A stretch of 64,000 nucleotides of DNA from Tillandsia leiboldiana (lineage: Eukaryota; Streptophyta; Magnoliopsida; Poales; Bromeliaceae), in contig CM055065.1 in NCBI GenBank assembly GCA_029204045.2, forward strand, positions 9,995,024 through 10,059,023, read 5' to 3'. Of the stretch, positions 9,713 through 20,261 are shown piece after piece; the first letter of the stretch is position 1; every line of letters starts with the position of its first letter. Made by a program: the position numbers and the translations under genes. A model generated the notes under the pieces. The model was not told the DNA's origin. It saw only the letters and a program-made list of their open reading frames with translations, and made no database searches.

Positions 9713-11668
9713 ATGTCGGGTGAAATTGGTAATATTTATAGACCTCCTCTTTTTGTTGGGACTAATTATGCTTATTGGAAAGTGCGGATGAGGGCTTTTC
9801 TCATCGCAATTGATGAGCGGGTATGGCAATCCGTGGAATACGGTTGGGTGCATCCTGTTGAGGAAGTAGAAAATTCTACTACCCCAAAACCTCGCTCTAG
9901 ATGGTCCAAAGAGGAACTCGAAAGATCTTCTTACAATGGGAAAGGTATGAACGCTCTTTTTAACTCTCTTTCCTCGACTGAGTTCACAAGAATTTCCGCG
10001 TGTGAAACCGCGAAGGAAATTTGGGATATTCTCAAAATTACACATGAGGGTACTAATCTTATAAAAATTCAAAAGCTCCAGATGCTTACAAGTCAATTTG
10101 ACTCTATTCATATGGAAGAGCATGAATTGTTTACAGATTATTACACAAGACTACAAGATATAATCAACACTTGTGCTAATTTAGGAGAAAAGATCCCGGA
10201 GTCGAAAATTGTAAGAAAGATACTTCGGACTCTTCCGGAACGGTTTAGGGCAAAAGTTACCTCCATTGAAACCGTTAGTCATCCGGATGAGATGAGTGTA
10301 GAGGAATTAGTAGGTGCTTTGCAAACTTATGAAATGACTTTTCCTACTAATCAAGTTTCTTCCAAGTCTTCTTCTAAGCTTACAGGTATTGCATTCAAAT
10401 CAACAACGGAAGAAGATAGCGAATCAAGTTCCGACGATGAAATCTCTTTTGCCGATTTTGAAGAACAATTGGCGCGGATCGTAAAGAAATTTCGTCGGAA
10501 ATTTTGGAAGAATCGAACCGATGGATCTTCATCCACGAAACCATCTAAAGGATCATCGGGTTCTAAATCCTCTAACCTCAAAAGCCTTGCAAAACCTTCA
10601 AAAGAAAAAGATGAATTCGAAGGGGAAATCCAATGTTATAGATGCAAAGGCTACGGCCATATTTCAACGGATTGTCCTTCTCCGAAATCATATATAAAGA
10701 AGGCTTTGCAAGCGAAAACTTGGGACGATTCTACTTCTAATGAATCGACCTCAAGTAAAGAGGAAAAAGTCGTTGCTTTTCATGCCTCTCAAATTCCCTC
10801 TTCTAATTTGTGTTTATCATCTTTAGTCACTGACTCTACTCCTTTGATTTTGTATGAAACATCAACAACCGGCGGAGAGTCATCAAGTGAGGGGGAGTCG
10901 GACGAAGAAGAACTCGTTGAGGCATATCAACAACTTCTTACGGAATCAAAGAAGATGGCCAAACATATTAAGAAGTTGAGGAAGCAACGACTTGAAGTTC
11001 AAGACGAGAATCTAGCTTTTAAGATAAAACTTCATGATCTCGAGGAGGAACGAGAGCTTTTATTGGATAATAATAAAATCCTCCAGGAAAAGATAAATCA
11101 ATCGGAAACGATCGTTAATTCCGATATTAACAAGATTGATTTTCTTGAAAAGCAGTTTGAGGAGATTCATGTTACCAACCAAGCTTTGACCAAGCAAGTC
11201 CATGAACTCAAATTCGACATACAAAGGCTTTCAACCGGTTCCAAGAAACTAGATTGTATGTCCAGATTAGGTCAAACAAGCAAGGTTGGTTTGGGATTCA
11301 AAAAGGACCAAACTGTGCATGCTTCAAGTTCCACAATGAAATTGAAAGGAAGAACTTGTCACTTATGTGGACTTGAAGGACATTTGGTGAAGAATTGCCC
11401 GAAAAAGAGAAAGAAGAGTCCTTCGGCAACTTCATCTACGGAGCGAACTCAACGGAATCAAAAGACACATCAAGTCAATGGAGTTCACTCAACCCACCAA
11501 AGGTCCGAGCCACAACATCAATCATTCAAGTGGAACACTGCGAGGCAAAGACCTAAGGTGAATCAACAGTCCAAGCTATCAACTCCCGACCACAGTGAAT
11601 CAAGACAACCCAAAATTCGACAATTTTGGATTCGGAAAGGTGATGTCTTTCCTTGTCTTAAGTTCTAA
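9713..11668 (+). CDS. gag: Sirevirus-type Gag, intact, two zinc knuckles
   Basis: This is an uninterrupted 651-residue frame starting at the ATG 21 bases after the primer site (MSGEIGNIYRPP). Residues 1-230 match the plant copia gag (UBN2-like) fold, with markers such as WKVRMRAFL, ETAKEIWD, LRTLPERFR and EELVGALQTYE. An acidic, Ser-rich linker leads to a first CX2CX4HX4C zinc knuckle (CYRCKGYGHISTDC, near residue 307), a long heptad-rich coiled coil (about 410-520) and a second knuckle (CHLCGLEGHLVKNC, near residue 549). It ends QFWIRKGDVFPCLKF with a stop just where the related copies continue towards pol. Gag should package the element RNA. The frame is open although pol is gone, which suggests the protein is still useful to the element (inference). 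Confidence 0.9.
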   Translation: MSGEIGNIYRPPLFVGTNYAYWKVRMRAFLIAIDERVWQSVEYGWVHPVEEVENSTTPKPRSRWSKEELERSSYNGKGMNALFNSLSSTEFTRISACETAKEIWDILKITHEGTNLIKIQKLQMLTSQFDSIHMEEHELFTDYYTRLQDIINTCANLGEKIPESKIVRKILRTLPERFRAKVTSIETVSHPDEMSVEELVGALQTYEMTFPTNQVSSKSSSKLTGIAFKSTTEEDSESSSDDEISFADFEEQLARIVKKFRRKFWKNRTDGSSSTKPSKGSSGSKSSNLKSLAKPSKEKDEFEGEIQCYRCKGYGHISTDCPSPKSYIKKALQAKTWDDSTSNESTSSKEEKVVAFHASQIPSSNLCLSSLVTDSTPLILYETSTTGGESSSEGESDEEELVEAYQQLLTESKKMAKHIKKLRKQRLEVQDENLAFKIKLHDLEEERELLLDNNKILQEKINQSETIVNSDINKIDFLEKQFEEIHVTNQALTKQVHELKFDIQRLSTGSKKLDCMSRLGQTSKVGLGFKKDQTVHASSSTMKLKGRTCHLCGLEGHLVKNCPKKRKKSPSATSSTERTQRNQKTHQVNGVHSTHQRSEPQHQSFKWNTARQRPKVNQQSKLSTPDHSESRQPKIRQFWIRKGDVFPCLKF

Positions 11669-12242
11669 ATAGCTTTTGACTGTATGTAATGCTTTGATTG
11701 GTTTTCCCTTCATATTTTTCTTAATCTTTGCATTACATGTTTTTTCAATGCTCTTGGTTTTATATTTTGTTCTTGAACAAAAGGTTTTTAACGAACAAAT
11801 ACATTGATTAAAAAGGGTTTCACGTTCATTCACTCCAAATTAATTTTATATGGATTATCAACTTTACTCCATAATCATAATCTTGGAGCATTGGTCATAT
11901 TGACTTTAATTGCATCTTTTCACGCATTTAGAAATCTATTATGCTTTTGACATCATAATATTTCGATGTTGCAATGATCATTTAAGTTAATTAAGTCATC
12001 TTTTAGGTGATCAAAGTCAATTTCTCTCTCAATGATCTCTTGGTATAGTCATTATCTTATTTGACTATTTAGTCGAGTATGAATTCGAGATCAATCCTTG
12101 GTTGAATACTTTATATCTTAAATTAATTGATAGCCAATTGAGGGGGAGTCAAAGAAAAGTAAAATGCTCAAAAGATGTGGAAAGAGTTACATCCCAATGA
12201 GGAGTGTGAAAACTACCACCACATGGAGGAAAGAGCTACCAC

Positions 12243-12256
12243 CTCGGTCGTCCGAG
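12243..12256 (+). other. Conserved stem-loop CTCGG-TCGT-CCGAG
   Basis: A perfect 5-bp stem with a TCGT loop lies inside a strongly conserved block (GAGCTACCACC before, GCAGCTACCACATGTATAC after). The same stem-loop is at 20742-20755 (minus), 38238-38251 and 42848-42861. Confidence 0.65.
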
Positions 12257-13025
12257 TACTGTGTGCAGCTACCACATGTATACCAAGCATGGTTTTGTAA
12301 TTTTTGATTAAATAAAATGCTGATTGAAATACTTGACTCCGTCAAATTTTAAGGTTGGTATAATGTGGGATTTTTAATGAAAGATGCTCAAAGAGCCACT
12401 CTCTTCAACAGATTGACTAGATACATTATATAATTTATTTGGGATTTCAAACATCTATTGATCTTGGTATTTCATTTTCTTTACCAAATTGATGATTTGA
12501 TAAAGGCATTACGCATAAGATCATGTTAGATGTGTTTGAAGTTGATCAACTTTAAGGGTTTTAATTTCCATAAATTTTCGTTTCATTTTTGAGTATTTTT
12601 GATAGATTTGGTATAATCTATTTCTTGTTGCATGAAACGATGACTTTTGTTTAAAGTTGATGCGCTAAAGTGCTTACATACTTTTTCTGGTTCTTATGGA
12701 CAACATGAAAAACTGTTTATAATGCTTTACCTTTGTTTTTCATGATTGAGGAGTAAATCTTTTTAATTTCGTGAAATTAATTGGATTGAATTCATTGTTT
12801 AAAGCACTTAAATTGATTTCTTGATGGAATACAAACCGGTATTTGAAAGATTCCAAAATATGGATTTGTTTCAAGAAATTATTTGATTTTTGCTTTCTGG
12901 TACAAGTACGCAATCTGCATTTTTGTTATATACCAGAACTGAGCTTTTATCTCTCTTTCTCTATGAACTAATGTTGTTAGTGATTTCCTTTTGTCTAGTA
13001 TGTTCACTGTTTGACAATTTGTGAC

Positions 13026-13147
13026 AAAAAGGGGGAGAACAGAAATTAATGATCGTATCACAAAGGGGGAGAACATAAATGCTCAAGACAGGGGGAGAAC
13101 ATGGAGAACATGGAGAACATGTTAGAGATGCTCTTGATAGGGGGAGA
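13026..13147 (+). other. Multiple polypurine tracts
   Basis: Four GGGGGAGA tracts occur at about 13030, 13065, 13090 and 13139, before the LTR-adjacent tract at 13465-13475. Repeated polypurine tracts upstream of the 3' LTR are a described trait of Sireviruses. Confidence 0.7.
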
Positions 13148-13476
13148 TAAAGAAAAGGTTGAAAGAGCCGGAAAAACAAAAGAACCAAAATGACGAATCA
13201 AATGTAGGATTTTAATTTCTAACGACTAACGTTTGATTTTGTTTGGAGTTTTGTTTTGAAGGAATTACATCACTTTAAGACTCCAAGTCCTAAGTCATAG
13301 AGTATGTTCTAGGACTGTTTGGTTCAAATGTAATTTTGTATTTATTGGATCTTTCACGCAAAGAAAATCAATGTTTTGGTGATAACATTGAATTTCGACT
13401 TTTTGGTTTAAGATGAGTGACTTGAGCGCTTTTATGTATTTTTGGTTTTTGTCACGAAATTGCCAAAGGGGGAGAT

Positions 13477-14873
13477 TGTTACGGCATTTTGGTGTTGGCA
13501 TATTTCGTGAGTCAAGTCAGTGAGTTGAGTCGGAGTCTTAAAGGGATCAAATTGTCAATCAGCAATCAAAGACCTAGAGAAGATTCAACAAGAGCTCAAG
13601 TTGACACTCAGTGTCTTGAGTCTTGAAGATTGAAGTTGAAGAATTGTGGATCAGTTACATCAATCTCAAGAAGAAAGTATTCAAAAGGATCAGGTATGGT
13701 TAACTAAATAATTTTGGTGATCCGAATACTTTCTTATAGTGTAGAAACACTTGGAAGAATTTTTAATTGCATAAAAATCAAAAACTGGACATGGGGCATG
13801 TTCAGGATCCGGATCAGACCTTGCAATCCGGATCCCGAAGGGTACTTGTTCATTGGCAATTTCAATCCGGATCCTAGGCCATTCCGATCCGGATCCCGAA
13901 CATGGGACTTTGCTGAATTGCATGAACGATCCGGATCGGACCTTGCAATCCGGATCCCGAACCCTTGGTTTTCTGGAATCGTCAATCTCGTTACGACGAT
14001 CCGGATCGCAGTAAATCCGATCCGGATCGCCGTCCTGAAAATTTCCAGATAAGGTAGTTTTTGATGCTTATCTCTTTCCAAGGGTTTCTAAACTATAAAT
14101 AGACACTTAGGGTTTCTCAAGAACGTGTGTTCTCTACCGATTAATTAATTAAACACTTGAGAGCAACCCTAGAGGCTAGGTTTTTATCGTTCTTCTTTAT
14201 AGCCTCTTTTAGGTCAATTCGACGGTTCTTTCAAGAACATATCTTTTGTCGAATTGATCTAATCTTTGCTTAGAGATTTTTCCCATGGATCTTCATTGAG
14301 AATCTAAGCAAAGGATCACCATCGAAGTCAATATTCTTATCGACTGAGTTTGCGTCGTGGATTCGACGTGGCATCGTGGATTCGGTGTGCTAAAGGCGTT
14401 TCGTGGATTCGAAACGTGTGCTCGTGGATTCGAGTGGCGTTCGTGGATTCGAACGTGTGCAGTGGACGTGCAATCGGTGGAGCGCGAGGTCCGAAGAAAT
14501 TGAAGGAGGGGTTAAATCCGTGGAGACGGTAATCACCTTGTTATTCTTCTTTTCTTAGTGGATTGTTATTGCGTGGACATCCAACCGGTCAGCGCAAGGT
14601 CCGAAGAAGCTGAAGGAGGGGTTGAGTCCGTGGAGTCGGTAATCACCTTGTTATTCTTCTATTCTTAGTGGATTGTTATTGCGTGTTGGTCCCGTGGTTT
14701 TTCTCCTGGATTGGAGTTTCCACATAAATCTCGGTGTGCTGTTTTTATTTTCCGCATTGGTTTTTATTTTGCACTGAGATTTGGTTTTATAAGTATTACA
14801 CCTATTCACCCCCCCCCTCTAGTTGTTTGATAGTACCTATTTAGATCCTTGTGGATCCTATATAAAACCTACA
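13477..14873 (+). repeat. Copia-1 3' LTR
   Basis: Same length and nearly the same sequence as the 5' LTR. Visible differences include A/G at 13817, G/A at 14013, C/T in the CTCTTTCCAAGG stretch and A/G in CCACATAAATC. It is followed by the AATCG duplication. Confidence 0.95.
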
Positions 14874-14878
14874 AATCG
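14874..14878. repeat. Target-site duplication AATCG (right)
   Basis: Pairs with 8277-8281 and proves that copia-1 entered LTR C by integrase-type insertion. Confidence 0.9.
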
Positions 14879-15711
14879 GATCAAGTGGGCTATTCGGGGG
14901 CATTCGGCAAATTTTCGGTTGAGAATTTGGTGAAACGGACATCGTTTTTGGATTCAGCGCGCGAAATCGTTGAGAGTGGACTATTTACTTGTTTGATTTG
15001 GAGCTTGGGTGAAGTGCGCATTTTTCGAGGCGACGCGGCACGAATCCCGAGGCGGCACGGGCGCGCGGTTCGAGGCGCGTATGGACGCGTGGGCAAGGCT
15101 GGCGCCGCGGGCGAGCTGGGGAAGCGCGCCCGCCTGCGCGGGGGGGCACGTGGGGGGCCGCCACGTGGCGGGCCCCCACTGGCGCCCGCTCGGGCGCGCA
15201 GGGGCGCGCGCCCGTGTCCCGCGCCTGTGCGGGTGCGGTGTCACGCACCCGTGTGGCGCGCGGGCTGCGCGCCCGGGTGGCGCGCAGGGGTGCGGCCACG
15301 TGGCACCGCGCGCGCGCGCCTGGACCTGGTGCACCGCCCTTGTGCTGTGGACCGCCGGCTGGAGGCTCCCCATTGGCCGGTGCACCGTGGACCATCCCCT
15401 TTCTCCTCCTCATATTCTTCTTCTTCTTCTTCTTCTTTCTCTCCCGCACGCCATTCCTCCTCTTCTTTTCTTTCTTCTTCAACCGTGCGAGAGGGAGAGT
15501 GAGGGGGAAGATGGTGGAAAGTGCGGCGTGGCGTCGTGGGTCTCGTGGAGCGCGCGAGATTTTTTCCAACGGAGCAGTTGGACGGCGCGACGCGTCGAGG
15601 TAGGTCCCGCACTTGTTTTTGCGGTGTTTTTGGCACAGTTTTAGAGCGATCTTTTGGACAGTGAATTGACCCTCTTGCTTTTATCTGTGTTAGGGATCAT
15701 GTTTTACTGCA

Positions 15712-15995
15712 CCGTTTTGCGTGCGGTCCCCGATGGCGTGCTCCGTTTTGCGTGCGGACTCCGTTTTGCGTGCGGATTCTGGCACCGTGCTCCGTTTTGC
15801 GTGCGGACTCCGGCACCGTGCACTATTTTGCATGCGGACTCCATTTTGCGTGCGGACTCCGGCACCGTGCACCGTTTTGCGTGCGGTCCCCGACGGCGTG
15901 CTCCGTTTTGCGTGCGGACTCCATTTTGCGTGCGGATTCTGGCACCGTGCTCCGTTTTGCGTGCGGACTCCGGCGGCAGTCATCATTTTGCGTGC
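15712..15995 (+). repeat. TTTTGCGTGCGG tandem array in LTR C
   Basis: About eleven near-perfect copies of TTTTGCGTGCGG are spaced 19-31 bp apart by short variable linkers such as GGCACCGTGC. There is a higher-order repeat: the block from 15711 recurs from 15871 (160-bp period). Open frames across it on both strands are by-products of the repeat. Confidence 0.85.
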
Positions 15996-16401
15996 GGATC
16001 GCGTGGAGGCCAATTGCAAGTGTCTACGAGCAATTGGTGGCAAATCGAGGTGGGTGACCTTATCTCCAAGTTTTATGGACTGTACAGTAATTCTACTGAT
16101 GTAGTGTTGGGTCGTATATAATACGGATCTAAATAGGGGAAGAAACACCTAGAGGGGGGTGAATAGGTGTAAACGTATAAACACTCCAAAAATCGTTGCG
16201 ATAAAACCCAATGCGGAAAATAAAATAACACGCAAGATTTTTACGTGGAAAACTCCATCACCGGAGTAAAAAACCACGGGACCGATAACACGGCAGAAAT
16301 CCACTAGAATTAAAACACGTACAAGGTGATTTACCGTACACACTTACGACTCAACCTTTTCCATACGCTCCTAGAGGATCTTCTCCGCTCGCTCCAGACG
16401 C

Positions 16402-16582
16402 TTCTCGAATCCACGATCTGCGCCCAACGCCGAATCCACGGCGTCCAACGTCGAATCCACGACGTCCGACCGAATCCACGGTCTTCACCCAATAGCACCG
16501 TTCGAATCCACGCACGTGCCTCGCTCCGAATCCACGAGAGCGATTGAACCTTGAATCCACAAGGACACGCGAATCCACGCGC
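16402..16582 (-). other. Hairpin array of the copia-2 3' LTR (eight TGGATT units)
   Basis: On the plus strand the loops read AATCCA. Stems include GCG/CGC, CCTTG/CAAGG, ACCG/CGGT, ACGTCG/CGACGT and ACGCCG/CGGCGT. The 5' LTR copy is at about 26082-26262. Confidence 0.75.
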
Positions 16583-16859
16583 CGATTTTTGGGGTAAATC
16601 GTTGTTTTTGGGTGGTGATGATCCGCCGAATACTTAGATCAAAGATAGATCGGAAATACCATCTAAGTATTCATTAGTTTGATTCAACTCAAGATGTGAG
16701 TATGAAAACCTAGAATCAAACTAATCAATATAGATGAAGAAACATAGAGTATTCTCTAATGATTTCCTTTCTTCTCTATATGTGGATCTATAGCCGTATA
16801 TGATGATATATGAAAATGACGGCTATGTGGATTCACCCTAGAAAAGGAGTCATAGGGTG

Positions 16860-17153
16860 TATTTATAGGTTAGAAACCCTAGGAAGGAGATAAGAATCAA
16901 AAACCTGCCATTTCTGGATATTTACGGACGGCGATCCGGATCGTGATAACTAGGATCCGGATCGTCATAACAAAATAGCCAATTCCAGAAAAACGAAGGT
17001 TCGGGATCCGGATCATGTGACTACGATCCGGATCGTTCATACAGTTCACCAAACATCAACGTTCGGGATCCGGATCAAGAGACTACGATCCGGATTGCGA
17101 CGAAGTATGAACGAACCACCTTCGGGATCCGGATCGAACAACCTGATCCGGAT
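16860..17153 (-). promoter_or_regulatory. Copia-2 3' LTR promoter: paired GATCCGGATC palindromes plus TATA box
   Basis: Palindromes lie between 16933 and 17153, with TATAAATA (minus strand) at 16860-16867. The 5' LTR copy of the array is lost in the gap. Confidence 0.75.
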
Positions 17154-18212
17154 CCTGAACATGTCCCAAGTCCAGTTTTTGATTTTTATGCAATGAAAGA
17201 TTCTTCCAAGTGTTTCTACACTACAAGAAGTATTCGGATCACACAAATTCTTTAGTTAAACATACCTGATCCTTTTGAATTCTTCTTTCTTGAGATTGAG
17301 TTAAATGATCCAACTTTCTTCACCTTCAATCTTCAAGACTTGAGACTTTCACGAAACTACGCCAACTCAAATTCCGTAACAATCTCCCCCTTTGGCGGTT
17401 TCGTGACAAAACATAGATCCACTAAAGAAAATTCAAAAAGATATTTTTGTTGCTATCACCATACAACAAAAATTTACAATGGAGATCCAAAATACAATAC
17501 ATGAGTTAAACTCCTAAAACAGACTCTAGACTTAGACATCTGTACTCTCTGCAAAAAGAAATCATTCTTGACAAAAGAAATCGTTAGATACCTCAAGAAT
17601 TTTGTATTATTCAAAAACCACAAACAGAGATGAAGTTTAAACTCATTTATACTTACCATGACATTTATATTCAGATATGGAAACTGATCATAGTTAAAGA
17701 AACACCAACATATCTTCTTTGCACGTAAAAACCAAATGTCATGAACATGTTTGTGACAAACTTATATATATATAGATATGTAATTGATCAGAGTTAAGAA
17801 CCAACATATCTTCTATGCAATCAAAAACCAAGTGTCACAAACTTGTTAGTGAACATCAACTTGTTAGTTATATTACATGCCCAAATAGTTAGCAAATAGT
17901 TAGTCGAGGCATGCATTCAAACAAATGGAAAAACCAAAAGTTGAAGTTCTACTTACCTTTGTGTTTCAACTTACCTTTGATGTTCCAACACATCATCATG
18001 TTCAATCAATCATTGTTCAAGTTCTCTATAAACTCTCTCCCCCTTTTTGTCACAAAATTAGCCAAAAACACAAAAATTTAAGGAGAGTTAAAGATTTCAA
18101 AAATTGTTCCGAAAAATAAGAACTAGAACTAAAAGTAAGTCCTAAAAGCTGAACTAAAGTTTAAAAAGATAAAATCCTGCACAAATCTGCACAAAAATTG
18201 TTAAAGCACAAA

Positions 18213-19568
18213 TTAGTCATCCGAGTCTGAGTCCTCAGACGCACTATATCCCATCTTAGTGAACATGTTCTTGATCAATTTCCTCATTGAATTTACTTTC
18301 TTGGTCAATGTAATTTGGGATGCCGTTATGATCTCGAGTTCTTCAGACATTCGCCTTTGTTCTGATGCTTGTTGAGACGGTGAGGCCGAGGTGCCGACAC
18401 AAGGTTTCTTTCCAGTGGAATGTGTCGGAGTAACATGTGGTAATTTGTGAAGTGACTTCACAATCGTTGACTCATCTATCATCCCCCAACAGTGTTGATA
18501 AGATGTCGAGCTTATATCGATGTCAAACTTTTGTAAGATCCTCATGATGATTAACGGAAACGGAAGTCGCTCAGAAGGATGAGGATGCACAATATATCTT
18601 GACATTCTATTCCAAATTATGTAGGGGATATTCATGTTCAATCCTACAGCCTCAGAGGGATGACCTAAGAGATATAGGAACAGCAGTCTCTCCCATCTCA
18701 CGACCTTAGTCTGCATGTTAGGTAGAATGTTGTAACACGTGATGAAATTTAAAAATCGGTACTCCAGTCGAAGATGTTTGGATTTTACACTTTTACCATT
18801 AGCTGAATTCGTTCCTTCCAAACAAATTTTATCTATCACTGTTCGCCACAAGGCATTCGTCAAACTTCTTCCTTTCAAAAAGTTGAGTCCCGATGTGTTA
18901 GATTCCATTCCAAGGACTTCGCCAATTAGCTGCGGAGTGATTTTAAGTTTCATCCCTTGGATAATTGTATAGAAATGCATTGATCCATGTTCTCCTTCTT
19001 GAAGATGTGTTGCATTCGTGTAGAAGGTCCTTACACGATACAAACAATACCCAAGTAGTTCGGGGAATCGGCAGACTTGGATGAGATTACCTTGCTCAAT
19101 CAAGGTTCCAAACTCAGGTGAGTGATTTCGGAGAGCTTCAATGTTGACATGACGTTCACCGATGCATTCACGACGTTCAAACGCTCGAACGCGATCCATG
19201 CTGACGAACACTCCTTCCACGCGAGGCGGGGAGTCAGGAACTATCGGTGTGTTAAAATCAGCGTCTCGTCGTAGTCCAAAACGTCTAGTTACTCGTTTCC
19301 TTTTCACAGAGATGGTTGGTTTAGTCATAGGCGCTTTTCCTTTGTCCATGGGTGCTTTTCCTTTCGAAGCATCGGACGCCTTTTGTTCAGGCAATGATTC
19401 ATCATCATCTGTCAATGCAGTCCAATCTATCTCGTGACAATCCACCTCTGTATCACTGACCTCGACAAATTCACCTTTTTGTTGTGTTTTCTTAGCTCTC
19501 TTTAATTTGTTTGTGGCCCGAGTGTGCACTATTGTGACCAACAAAAGAATGATCCATGAGAATCCCAT
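18213..19568 (-). CDS. Accessory (env-like position) protein of copia-2
   Basis: The frame has 451 residues from the first ATG of the inferred second exon (MGFSWIILLLVTIVHTR), so the product begins with a short hydrophobic, possibly membrane-spanning segment. It is followed by a basic/acidic Lys-Pro-rich linker (about residues 20-110) and a conserved core (about 120-370) with markers RECIGERHVN, ITPQLIGEVLGM, RFLNFITCYNILPNM, LFLYLLGHPSEA and HPSERLPFPLIIMRIL. It ends in a heptad-rich region and an acidic SEDSDSDD tail. The core resembles the domain called putative plant transposon protein (Transposase_32); this is from memory and unchecked. Its place between pol and the 3' LTR, with an N-terminal hydrophobic helix and a C-terminal coiled coil, is that of the Sirevirus env-like gene. 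Function is unknown. Confidence 0.8.
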   Translation of the reverse strand: MGFSWIILLLVTIVHTRATNKLKRAKKTQQKGEFVEVSDTEVDCHEIDWTALTDDDESLPEQKASDASKGKAPMDKGKAPMTKPTISVKRKRVTRRFGLRRDADFNTPIVPDSPPRVEGVFVSMDRVRAFERRECIGERHVNIEALRNHSPEFGTLIEQGNLIQVCRFPELLGYCLYRVRTFYTNATHLQEGEHGSMHFYTIIQGMKLKITPQLIGEVLGMESNTSGLNFLKGRSLTNALWRTVIDKICLEGTNSANGKSVKSKHLRLEYRFLNFITCYNILPNMQTKVVRWERLLFLYLLGHPSEAVGLNMNIPYIIWNRMSRYIVHPHPSERLPFPLIIMRILQKFDIDISSTSYQHCWGMIDESTIVKSLHKLPHVTPTHSTGKKPCVGTSASPSQQASEQRRMSEELEIITASQITLTKKVNSMRKLIKNMFTKMGYSASEDSDSDD

Positions 19569-19598
19569 TGATCCAAGTGCTTTGAGAAGATTTAAATC

Positions 19599-19975
19599 CT
19601 GTGAAGACCAACTCAAGAACACAAAAATTCTTAGTTTTCAAAATTGAAAAATTATATCCAAAGAATCATTATCATGTAGAGAGACTAAGAATCAAATTAG
19701 TTTTGCAAAAGGACTTTTAAAAAAGATCAATTGCATGAATTTCGAAAATCCTTATTATATGCCCTAAAACCGAAATTTTAGAAATCGAAGCCTAAAAATC
19801 CGTTAATCAGGAGAAAACCTAGCATATAATCAAAACTAAACAACCCAGAGTTCTTATTTCAAAAGAAATTTGATCAAAAACCATCCACAAACAAAGTTGA
19901 TCCAAGAAATTCGTGCGTTTGAGGAGGAAAAGAGAAAAACGGTGAAAAACCGAGATTTTGATCAATAAAACTTAC
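19599..19975 (-). other. Predicted intron upstream of the copia-2 accessory gene
   Basis: On the minus strand the donor is CCAA|GTAAGTTTT at 19975 and the acceptor TCTTCACAG|GAT at 19599 (377 nt). Both sites are conserved in copia-3 and copia-4. Confidence 0.65.
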
Positions 19976-20095
19976 TTGGAATTGAAGAACTTGAGTTTGA
20001 AAGCTTCCAAGGAGGATGAAATCTAGAGAGAGAGGCTCTGGAAACTTCGGAACAAAAGATTGGAGTAAAGAAATCAAAAAACCCCTTTCGTTCCT

Positions 20096-20261
20096 TATAA
20101 AACCTAGCCGCGATCCGGATCAGTTCATAACTGCGATCCGGATCGGCTACCCGCAGTAAGAAACTGCGTTCGGGATCCGGATCGGCAGATACAATCCGGA
20201 TCGTCAGCCCGCAGAAGAATTCCTGCGTTCGGGATCCGGATCATCTAGCCCGATCCGGATC
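20096..20261 (-). promoter_or_regulatory. Internal promoter of the copia-2 accessory gene
   Basis: Six GATCCGGATC-type palindromes lie at 20252, 20233, 20193, 20174, 20135 and 20112 (lower coordinates). They form three pairs with starts 19, 19 and 23 bp apart, and a TATA box (TTTTATAA, minus strand) near 20096-20103 follows. The architecture matches the LTR promoter arrays. Confidence 0.65.

Larger units (their letters stand above)
11669..13476 (+). other. Copia-1 internal non-coding region
   Basis: There is no coding sequence. It collects the non-coding blocks that flank pol and the accessory gene in the full relatives: the stem-loop block near 12243, a block at 12540-12700 homologous to 38520-38690, multiple polypurine tracts (13026-13147) and the true polypurine tract. 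The deletion of the accessory gene removed everything from the internal palindrome array to just before the polypurine cluster. Confidence 0.75.
8282..14873 (+). mobile_element. Copia-1: complete non-autonomous Sirevirus-type element (gag only)
   Basis: The element is 6,592 bp with two 1,397-bp LTRs (8282-9678, 13477-14873), a tRNA-iMet type primer site, a final polypurine tract (13465-13475) and a 5-bp target duplication. The LTRs differ at only about six positions by eye, implying a recent insertion. The internal region has one long open frame (gag) and no protease, integrase, reverse transcriptase or RNase H. It also lacks the accessory gene and internal promoter found in copia-2, -3 and -4, although the flanking non-coding blocks are conserved. 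It must have used enzymes supplied in trans. Confidence 0.95.
7821..16104 (+). mobile_element. Ty3/gypsy LTR C, split by copia-1: 7821..8281 and 14874..16104
   Basis: The segment opens TGTGATGACCTGGATCT, the same 12-15 bases that open the gypsy-A 3' LTR at 30222, so it is the 5' end of a related LTR in sense orientation. Copia-1 interrupts it at 8281/14874 with a 5-bp duplication. The right part is GC-rich with CACGTGG boxes near 15148, 15162 and 15298, a CCAAT box near 15371, a TTC microsatellite (15415-15436) and a tandem array (15712-15995). It is cut at 16104 by copia-2. The downstream end is not seen. Confidence 0.65.
16105..17381 (-). repeat. Copia-2 3' LTR
   Basis: 1,277 bp. On the minus strand it runs TGTTACGGAATTTG...ATATACGACCCAACA, preceded by the polypurine tract (CTCCCCCTTTGG on the plus strand). 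Confidence 0.9.

Noticed and set aside
14985..15644. Open frames of 130-217 residues in GC-rich sequence
   Set aside because: Same cause within LTR C; the frames overlap on both strands and end in a microsatellite-coded Ser or Lys/Glu run.
15654..16148. Apparent repetitive Cys-Gly-Leu-Arg proteins
   Set aside because: Produced by the TTTTGCGTGCGG array. Several frames and both strands are open, and the repeat unit is conserved as DNA rather than as codons.
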